Shown piece by piece: positions 1-5,180 of a stretch of DNA of 7,026 bases. The stretch lies in the NCBI GenBank assembly GCA_001830645.1, contig MIBM01000022.1, positions 2,354 to 9,379 of the forward strand, written 5' to 3'. Both the position numbers and the translations under genes were made by a program. This stretch comes from Spirochaetes bacterium RIFOXYC1_FULL_54_7 (lineage in GTDB: Bacteria; Spirochaetota; Spirochaetia; Treponematales; UBA12059). The notes beneath the pieces are model-generated. The model searched no databases. It had not been told where the DNA came from and worked only from the letters and a program-made list of their open reading frames with translations. Numbering within the stretch: the first letter of the stretch is position 1; the number at the start of each line of letters is the position of its first letter.

Positions 1-401
1 AATTGTCAGGATATGACGAGAATCCTGAATCTTTCCGCAGCGGAGGCAGGCCAGTTGAGGAGCTTCCTCTGAAGGAAGCCAGGGCCCAACTGGAGTTTTT
101 AATGCGTGCCGGCCTACCCAGCATAGGTCCTTGGGCAGAGTATTACCGCAGGTTTTCATATGCTTTGACACCGATAATCGTGGTAATGCTGTCAGCTGCC
201 CTGACTGGTCTTGTCCGGAAAAACATCCTGCTGATGAGCCTGCTGATCAGTCTTGTCTCGGCTACAGCTTTTTATGTCATGCAGATGCTATCCATGCTCA
301 TGGCCAAGGGTGGCCTGATTCCGGCCCCGTTTGGAGCTTTTACCCCGGTCATTTTCTTTGCACTGCTGATACCCCTCGTGTTCAGGTTCCGTGATGCCTG
401 A
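1..401 (+). CDS. LptF/LptG-family permease, C-terminal fragment (5' end outside window)
   Basis: This is the last ~133 codons of an inner-membrane permease of the LptF/LptG (YjgP/YjgQ) family. These proteins pair with the ATPase LptB to extract lipopolysaccharide or related lipid from the inner membrane. The frame is open to the left edge, so the TTG at position 3 is an internal codon, not a start. Numbering from that codon, a charged stretch (1-50) is followed by three hydrophobic segments at about 52-70, 75-97 and 108-127. The pattern EYYRRFSYALTP, then a short basic loop (VRKN), a second helix, then GGLIPAPFGAF and a last helix ending in RFRDA, matches the conserved C-terminal membrane half of the family. 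The large periplasmic jellyroll domain lies outside the window. LptF and LptG cannot be told apart from this fragment. It lies 40 bp before tgt in the same direction, so the two are probably cotranscribed. Confidence 0.85.
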   Translation, partial: LSGYDENPESFRSGGRPVEELPLKEARAQLEFLMRAGLPSIGPWAEYYRRFSYALTPIIVVMLSAALTGLVRKNILLMSLLISLVSATAFYVMQMLSMLMAKGGLIPAPFGAFTPVIFFALLIPLVFRFRDA

Positions 402-424
402 TCCGCTATCCTTGCTTGATTATC

Positions 425-433
425 AGAAAGGAG
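425..433 (+). promoter_or_regulatory. Ribosome binding site that decides the tgt start
   Basis: AGAAAGGAG lies 8 nt before the ATG at 442. It favours that ATG over the in-frame GTG and ATG at 391-396, which overlap the upstream permease stop and would add 17 residues unlike any Tgt N-terminus. Confidence 0.8.
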
Positions 434-441
434 CATGGATT

Positions 442-1581
442 ATGGCTTCAAAGTCAATTTTCATACTCGGTACAGAAGACCCCAAAAGTGCCGCGAGGAC
501 GGGAGTTCTCGATCTTCCTCATGGTAGGGTCAAGACCCCGGTTTTCATGCCCGTTGGAACCAATGCAACCGTCAAGGCAGTATCCAAGGATTCCCTCAAT
601 GAGATCGGTTTTGAAATAATACTGGCAAACACCTATCATCTCTATCTCAGACCAGGACATGAACTGATTGCAGAGGCTGGAGGCTTGCATGGTTTTACAG
701 GATGGAAAGGCAATTTCCTGACCGATTCCGGTGGTTTCCAGGTTTTTTCCTTGGCACCTTTCAGGAAGATAAGTGAAGAAGGAGTCAAGTTCCAGTCACA
801 TATCGATGGCTCAAGGCATATGCTTACCCCTGAACTTGCAGTGGATATACAGTCTGCCTTGCGCAGCGATATCTTCATGCAACTGGATGTCTGTACCTCC
901 TGGGGCGTAGATGAAACCGAAGCACTCAGGGCCCTCAAGCATACAACGGCTTGGGCTCACCGCTCCAAGCTGCACTGGGAAAAAACAAAAGGTGATTTCG
1001 AAGGCAGCCTGTTCGGTATCGTACAAGGAAATTTCTTCAAGGAACTGCGCATCAGGAGCGCCGAAGAAATAGAAACCCTTGATTTACCGGGTATAGCTAT
1101 CGGCGGACTGTCCGTTGGTGAACCTTTCCCGGTGTTTGAAGAATACTTGGCCTTTACAGCAGCTTTGCTTCCGAAAGAAAAGCCACGGTATGTAATGGGT
1201 ATAGGTACGCCCGAATATATCCTTGCGGCGGTTGAACATGGAATCGACATGTTTGACTGTGTGTATCCAACGCGTACGGCTCGCAACGGACTTTTGTTCA
1301 CTGCAGTAGGGCCAATATCGATCAAACAAGCCCAGTACACCAAGGATTTTGGTCCACCGGATCATGAATGCTCGTGCACGGTGTGCAAGGAATACAGTCG
1401 TGCCTATCTGCGACACCTTTACCGGAACAAGGAAATCCTGTTTTCCATGCTTGCCAGTTACCATAACCTTGCTTTCCTTCATGAATTTGTCCACAAGATC
1501 CGCTACAGTATCGAAGAAGGACGGTTTACAGAATTCAAATACGACTTCTTGCAGAAATACCGTCCTAAGGCGGGGGCGTGA
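442..1581 (+). CDS. tgt: tRNA-guanine(34) transglycosylase (queuosine biosynthesis)
   Basis: This cytoplasmic enzyme swaps guanine 34 in the GUN anticodon of Asp, Asn, His and Tyr tRNAs for preQ1, the committing tRNA step of queuosine synthesis. The 379-residue length is normal for the family. By comparison with the Zymomonas enzyme, Asp95 in TDSGGFQVFSL is the general acid/base and Asp272 in FDCVYPTRTARNG the nucleophile. Asp149, Gln195, Gly221-Gly222 and Met252 line the base pocket, and Cys310, Cys312, Cys315 and His341 bind zinc. GGLSVGE at 221-227 keeps the Val/Glu pair typical of bacterial preQ1-using enzymes rather than the Gly of queuine-using eukaryotic ones. Less usual are LDVCTSWG (148-155) where most bacteria have FDECTPYP, GIVQGN instead of GIVQGG, and PTRTARNG instead of PTRNARNG; I read these as lineage variation. 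The gene sits between the permease and the exported repeat protein, and no other queuosine gene is visible. Confidence 0.97.
   Translation: MASKSIFILGTEDPKSAARTGVLDLPHGRVKTPVFMPVGTNATVKAVSKDSLNEIGFEIILANTYHLYLRPGHELIAEAGGLHGFTGWKGNFLTDSGGFQVFSLAPFRKISEEGVKFQSHIDGSRHMLTPELAVDIQSALRSDIFMQLDVCTSWGVDETEALRALKHTTAWAHRSKLHWEKTKGDFEGSLFGIVQGNFFKELRIRSAEEIETLDLPGIAIGGLSVGEPFPVFEEYLAFTAALLPKEKPRYVMGIGTPEYILAAVEHGIDMFDCVYPTRTARNGLLFTAVGPISIKQAQYTKDFGPPDHECSCTVCKEYSRAYLRHLYRNKEILFSMLASYHNLAFLHEFVHKIRYSIEEGRFTEFKYDFLQKYRPKAGA
1572..1576 (+). promoter_or_regulatory. G-rich ribosome binding site for the HEAT-repeat gene, inside the tgt 3' end
   Basis: Five Gs lie 9 nt before the ATG at 1586, within the last codons of tgt. 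AAGG at 1567-1570 is a closer Shine-Dalgarno match but is 15 nt away. The site is imperfect, and with only 4 bp between the genes translation is probably coupled to tgt. Confidence 0.45.
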
Positions 1582-1585
1582 ACAG

Positions 1586-2926
1586 ATGAACAAATTCCTG
1601 TCCGTATGGCTGATGGTGTTCCTTATCGGGTGGAACTCGTTTTCTGCTCACTCACAGGAGCAAGATGATGAGCGCAAGAGACGCCTTGATGTGCTGCGAT
1701 ATGGAATAGAAACCCAGGTCATAGAATTGATAACAACCTTCGGGACAGAGAAGAACAAGGATTACGAAGCGGAGTTGTTGCATGTTTTTGATTCCGCAAC
1801 CAGTCCAAAACTACGGTCAATAATTCTGGATTACTATGGAAGCCTCAGACTTGATACAGCGGTTTCCAGGGCTGCAGGAATCATACGGGTACGTGATGAA
1901 ACGTCCGACTCCCTGGTTGGATCGGCTTTTTCATACTTGCTTAGCCTCAAGTCTGACGCAGCTGTTGAACAGGCACGCCGGATCATAGAAGACGACGAAC
2001 GCAAGTATCTGACAGCTGCCATTAAGATATTGGGCGCCACTGGCAAAAATGACGATGTAGAGATCCTGCGTGTTCTCTATGAATCAGCTTCATTGGACGC
2101 TGGAACCAAGCAGGAGATCTTGCTGGCTTTCGGTAAAATGCGTGCCGCCGATTCCTTTGAACTACTTGCATCCATAGCCTCGGCCGAAGATGCAGGCAAG
2201 ATAGAACGGATGTACGCCTGTACTGCCTTGGGTGATCTGGGTGATGCTCGGGCTGTACCTGTACTTATCGGAGCCTCCGTTGTGACGGATCCAAATATAC
2301 GGGCCAGTGCACTGGGTGCCCTGCAGAATTTCGATGAAAATGCAGCTGACAACGCCATCCTGCAAGGCCTCAGGGATCAGCATGTCATCCCTCGTCTGGC
2401 TGCGATCAAAGCTGTAGAAAAAAGGCAACTGAAGGCGGCCATACCTTTCCTTGAGTTCAGGATAAAATCCGATCCGGAACGGAGCATCAAAGATGCCTCT
2501 ATCGAGGTTCTTGCCTCAATTGGAGGGGAGGGGGGCATGGATTTCCTGTCTACTTTCATTGAGGACACCAAATCACCCTTGGCTCATAGGGCTAGTGCTT
2601 TTGTTGCGATTCTTACTCATGGAAGCAGCGAAGATTTTGAGCGCCCCATGGTTGTGCTTAAAGCAGCAGCGGCTGATAAAGACAAGGCGGTTTTTACAGC
2701 TTTAGCCAGATCAGCCATGGCAAGCAGTGCACCTCAGGCTACCAGTGTCGCCCGTTTCCTGCTGTCCAATGACGATCACCTCATCCGATTGGGAGCGGTG
2801 GCCTGGGCCGAAAGGAACAAGGCTGTTGAATTGCTGCCTGAACTGAAGTCGATAGCCGAATCGGATCCGGTAGAATCCTTGCGCAAGAGGGTTGTAACAA
2901 CAATAGAACGGATTGGGAGACCCTGA
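1586..2926 (+). CDS. Exported HEAT-repeat protein
   Basis: A 446-residue protein. Residues 1-23 form a Sec signal peptide: Lys3, a hydrophobic core (FLSVWLMVFLIGW), then small residues before a likely cut near AHS/Q24. The mature protein should therefore be periplasmic or envelope-associated. From about residue 75 to the end it is a chain of roughly 11 two-helix repeats of about 30 residues, the HEAT/Armadillo-like type. Clear units are YLTAAIKILGATG (141-153), ACTALGDLGDARAVPVLIGA (211-230), IRASALGAL (238-246), PRLAAIKAVEKRQLKAAIPFLE (269-290) and IRLGAVAWAERNKAVELLPEL (400-420). Such solenoids normally bind other proteins; I see no catalytic motif and no lipobox cysteine. Longer in-frame starts exist inside tgt, but this ATG gives the signal peptide and sits 4 bp after the tgt stop. 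Cotranscription with a lipid-transport permease suggests an envelope job, but the actual function is unknown. Confidence 0.88.
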   Translation: MNKFLSVWLMVFLIGWNSFSAHSQEQDDERKRRLDVLRYGIETQVIELITTFGTEKNKDYEAELLHVFDSATSPKLRSIILDYYGSLRLDTAVSRAAGIIRVRDETSDSLVGSAFSYLLSLKSDAAVEQARRIIEDDERKYLTAAIKILGATGKNDDVEILRVLYESASLDAGTKQEILLAFGKMRAADSFELLASIASAEDAGKIERMYACTALGDLGDARAVPVLIGASVVTDPNIRASALGALQNFDENAADNAILQGLRDQHVIPRLAAIKAVEKRQLKAAIPFLEFRIKSDPERSIKDASIEVLASIGGEGGMDFLSTFIEDTKSPLAHRASAFVAILTHGSSEDFERPMVVLKAAAADKDKAVFTALARSAMASSAPQATSVARFLLSNDDHLIRLGAVAWAERNKAVELLPELKSIAESDPVESLRKRVVTTIERIGRP

Positions 2927-3005
2927 TATCCTGGTATTGACCTGGAAAATGCCGCCTCTATCCGGAGTTCCAGCACCGGCGTTTAATGATAGGCAATGAG
3001 TTTTT
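2927..3005. other. Short convergent intergenic gap, no clear terminator
   Basis: These 79 bp separate the 3' ends of the HEAT-repeat gene and the VWA gene. There is only a weak possible stem (ATGCCG at 2949-2954 with CGGCGT at 2977-2982, one wobble pair) and a T6 run at 3001-3006 that reaches the VWA stop codon. Stem and T run are not adjacent, so neither strand shows a canonical intrinsic terminator. Confidence 0.5.
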
Positions 3006-5114
3006 TCAGGCCTGCGGGATTTGGTCTGTAGCATGTGTTGGGCCAGGCACCTCTATGCAATGCAGCAGCATGTTCAGTTTTTCAAGGGGCGGAGTGTAAC
3101 GCTCGAAGCGCAGGAAGAGCTCCTTGCCCCTGTAGTTTACAATACGGATTTCTTCTCCCATGCATGCTGAAATCGGTCCTGGGTAATCGGGGAAGAAGGC
3201 TGATCTGACAGGTACTATTGTTATGTTCTGACCATCATAATGTATGTCAGCTATCCGCTTTGGTATCGGCAAGAGAAATACCAGGAAATCACTCGATTTA
3301 CCCCCGATGGTTCTATGTCCTCCCGAATGCAAGGTTTTAATGTTTCGGGATCCAATGAACGGATTCTGGTTCCGCACCCTAAGCTCTACCCGTAAGGTAC
3401 CGGGTTTTAAAACTCTGGGTGTAAATACATAGTCTGCTACTACATCTGAACCTTTGCTTTGGCGATTTTCAATGGTGGCTTTCAAGGGCAGGGTATAGCG
3501 GTTCCTGTCACCTTGTGACCACTGGTCCAGCAAACGGGTACGATCTTCATCTGGTCGCAGGCTTGAAGACGAATCAATATTGCGGGCATATCCTGCGGTT
3601 GTTGACCCTGCAACTATTGCTCCAGAACCTGTTGCCCCAGGGGCTGTTGCCCTGGATGTTGAAGTGGTTGCATTGGGTGATGTGGTTGATGTTATGGAAG
3701 GGGTTTGAGTGTAAGCATTGTTCCTGGAAGCGATTGTCAGGCCAGGAGCTTGTGCCGCAGTCGAGCGCGAGTATGCCTGTTTTGGTTCCCGATTCCTATA
3801 TTCTTCATCATTTGATTCCGATGATCCCATGAAAGCCTGCAGTACCGGCTCTTCTGCACGTCGATGGACAGCGCGAATGTATCGGGTAAGCAGAATCAAT
3901 ATGGCCAAAGCAGCAATCAATATCACAAGGAAAACCAGTATGGATGCGGAATTCCTGAAAAAGGTTGCAAAAGCCGGAATCTTAAGCTGGACTGTAATGG
4001 TACTTGTTGCAGGGCTTACCCTGACATCGTTGGCCAGGCGGGGTTCAAGGATTAGTACTGTAGTTCCTTCCTGGACGGTCCCTGGTAGACGGATATCGAT
4101 TTCCATCTGAATTGATTTTCCGGGACCAAGATCAGCGATCGCTCTGGAGGATAGAATATTATTACCATCAGGCAACCTGATGGCTTCGAGTTCAAACGGA
4201 ATCCTCCGTTCACCCGGATTTTCAATGCCAATCCGCACTTTTAATTTTAGACTTCTGGTTCGTATGTCCTCGGGGAATGAAAGCTGCAGAATATCAACCA
4301 TATCCGATAGTGTTGAGCTGGCATTTTCTGGATCAAATGTAGAGACGCTGGTTCCTAGTACGCTTGCAATATCGGCTATGTAGTCTCCGGTTCCAGGAAC
4401 ATCCGACAGCACTTCGTATTCGTCGCTTCCAGTTGGAGGGAGGGTGGTTTGAGCAGAACTTCTGGAAGTTGGATCAGACGACTGGGGTACCCCGGAGACT
4501 GCATCACCAGCCTGAGGAGTACCCTTCGGTGGAATGGATTCGACAGCAGAAAAATCGGATCGTCCCGTACCATTGAATGGCACCTGGACTATCCGCATGA
4601 TCCAACCGCGATCGCGTATCCGGGAGGCGATTCGTTCCATCTCGACCCGGACTTCAGCAGCTGAATAGGACGCATGCATGGAATCCGGTGCCGGAGAATG
4701 CATTCCATCAGTTATTAATATTATGTATTTCGAGCTGGAACTTGCCAGTCCTGATACATACTGCGAAACGCCCTTCAGAGCCGAAATCATATCTGTGTTC
4801 CGCCCCAGCGGGTACATCAGATACAAACGGGATAGTACTTTCCTGACATCTTCTTCGGTTCTTAGAACCTGAGCCACCTCAAGCTGGGTTGTATCCGCGA
4901 AATTCATTAAATGGAAGCCATCACCGAAGCGTAGATATTCACGGACAGTATCTGAGACGACAAAGTCAATAACCTGATTATAATAACGGAACATGCTTCG
5001 AGATGAATCCAGCAGGATGACCAAGTCGACGCGTTCCTGGGCAACTACCGGCATCACCGTGGTCAGCAAGGCAAAGACAAGGACTGAAATAGCTGATTGA
5101 CCTCGTGTCTTCAT
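3006..5114 (-). CDS. Membrane-anchored VWA-domain protein with C-terminal degenerate FHA-like domain
   Basis: A 702-residue protein. Residues 1-25 are a Sec signal peptide ending VVA/Q. A von Willebrand factor A domain starts at about 28 with an intact metal-binding MIDAS: Asp36-x-Ser38-x-Ser40 (LLDSSRSM), Thr107 (GRNTDM) and Asp136 (ITDGMHS). Residues 193-231 are a Pro/Ser/Thr/Gly-rich insertion near the end of this domain. A beta-rich region follows (about 288-380, Ig-like in pattern), then one transmembrane helix (391-411) followed by Arg/His residues. This predicts the VWA half outside the inner membrane and the rest in the cytoplasm. A Ser/Thr/Ala-rich linker (445-517) leads to a beta-rich C-terminal domain (about 536-690). 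There HRTIGGKSSDF, IADIHYDGQNITIVP and GEEIRIVNYRGKELFLRF follow the strand order of an FHA fold, but without the usual Arg and Ser/His that bind phosphothreonine. The ATG 15 nt upstream (5129) is possible but has no ribosome binding site. It follows greA by 60 bp. The role is unknown; adhesion or signalling is a guess. Confidence 0.87.
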   Translation of the reverse strand: MKTRGQSAISVLVFALLTTVMPVVAQERVDLVILLDSSRSMFRYYNQVIDFVVSDTVREYLRFGDGFHLMNFADTTQLEVAQVLRTEEDVRKVLSRLYLMYPLGRNTDMISALKGVSQYVSGLASSSSKYIILITDGMHSPAPDSMHASYSAAEVRVEMERIASRIRDRGWIMRIVQVPFNGTGRSDFSAVESIPPKGTPQAGDAVSGVPQSSDPTSRSSAQTTLPPTGSDEYEVLSDVPGTGDYIADIASVLGTSVSTFDPENASSTLSDMVDILQLSFPEDIRTRSLKLKVRIGIENPGERRIPFELEAIRLPDGNNILSSRAIADLGPGKSIQMEIDIRLPGTVQEGTTVLILEPRLANDVRVSPATSTITVQLKIPAFATFFRNSASILVFLVILIAALAILILLTRYIRAVHRRAEEPVLQAFMGSSESNDEEYRNREPKQAYSRSTAAQAPGLTIASRNNAYTQTPSITSTTSPNATTSTSRATAPGATGSGAIVAGSTTAGYARNIDSSSSLRPDEDRTRLLDQWSQGDRNRYTLPLKATIENRQSKGSDVVADYVFTPRVLKPGTLRVELRVRNQNPFIGSRNIKTLHSGGHRTIGGKSSDFLVFLLPIPKRIADIHYDGQNITIVPVRSAFFPDYPGPISACMGEEIRIVNYRGKELFLRFERYTPPLEKLNMLLHCIEVPGPTHATDQIPQA

Positions 5115-5121
5115 CCTTCGT

Positions 5122-5126
5122 CCCTT
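5122..5126 (-). promoter_or_regulatory. Ribosome binding site that decides the VWA-protein start
   Basis: AAGGG on the minus strand lies 7 nt before the ATG at 5114. The upstream in-frame ATG at 5129 is preceded only by a C-rich stretch without any Shine-Dalgarno match, so the downstream ATG is preferred. The five extra codons would themselves be the binding site. Confidence 0.65.
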
Positions 5127-5142
5127 CATGACTGGGGGCAGA

Positions 5143-5168
5143 CGCCCGGCATCTTTCGAAGCCGGGCG
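5143..5168 (-). other. GC-rich intercistronic stem-loop between greA and the VWA gene
   Basis: CGCCCGGC and GCCGGGCG form a perfect 8-bp stem around a 10-nt apical part. Read as minus-strand RNA, the apex UUCGAAAGAU can add a U-C/G-A two-pair extension past a U-U mismatch and close on a GAAA tetraloop of the GNRA type. The stem begins 6 nt after the greA stop codon. What follows it is UCUGCCCCC rather than a U run, so it does not fit a canonical intrinsic terminator. It may be an RNA processing or stability element that sets the VWA-to-greA ratio, or an inefficient terminator. Confidence 0.7.
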
Positions 5169-5180
5169 CTTTGATCAAAG
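5169..5180. repeat. 12-bp perfect palindrome over the greA stop codon
   Basis: CTTTGATCAAAG is its own reverse complement and is centred at 5174/5175. It contains the greA stop (TGA on the minus strand at 5177-5175) and directly abuts the stem-loop at 5143-5168. With no loop it is a poor RNA hairpin; as DNA it could be a protein-binding site or chance. Confidence 0.5.

Noticed and set aside
391..441. 17-residue N-terminal extension of Tgt from GTG 391 or ATG 394
   Set aside because: It overlaps the permease stop, lacks a ribosome binding site and does not resemble Tgt; ATG 442 has AGAAAGGAG at good spacing.
957..1343. Minus-strand open frame of 128 codons opposite tgt
   Set aside because: It is a shadow of the tgt reading frame; its composition follows the complementary codons.
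1349..1585. 79-residue N-terminal extension of the HEAT-repeat protein inside tgt
   Set aside because: It overlaps tgt in another frame, has no protein-like pattern and would bury the signal peptide.
1084..1593. Minus-strand open frame of 169 codons opposite tgt
   Set aside because: It is fully antisense to a well-conserved enzyme, with no recognisable motif or ribosome binding site.
2949..3006. Bidirectional terminator between the convergent genes
   Set aside because: The best stem is six pairs with a wobble and a long loop, and the T6 run is not next to it.
3718..4110. Plus-strand open frame of 130 codons opposite the VWA gene
   Set aside because: It is antisense to the linker and membrane helix of the VWA protein, and no homology or start signal is seen.
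5143..5168. Canonical intrinsic terminator after greA
   Set aside because: The stem is strong but the transcript continues UCUGCCCCC with no U run, so I annotate a stem-loop of unknown role instead.
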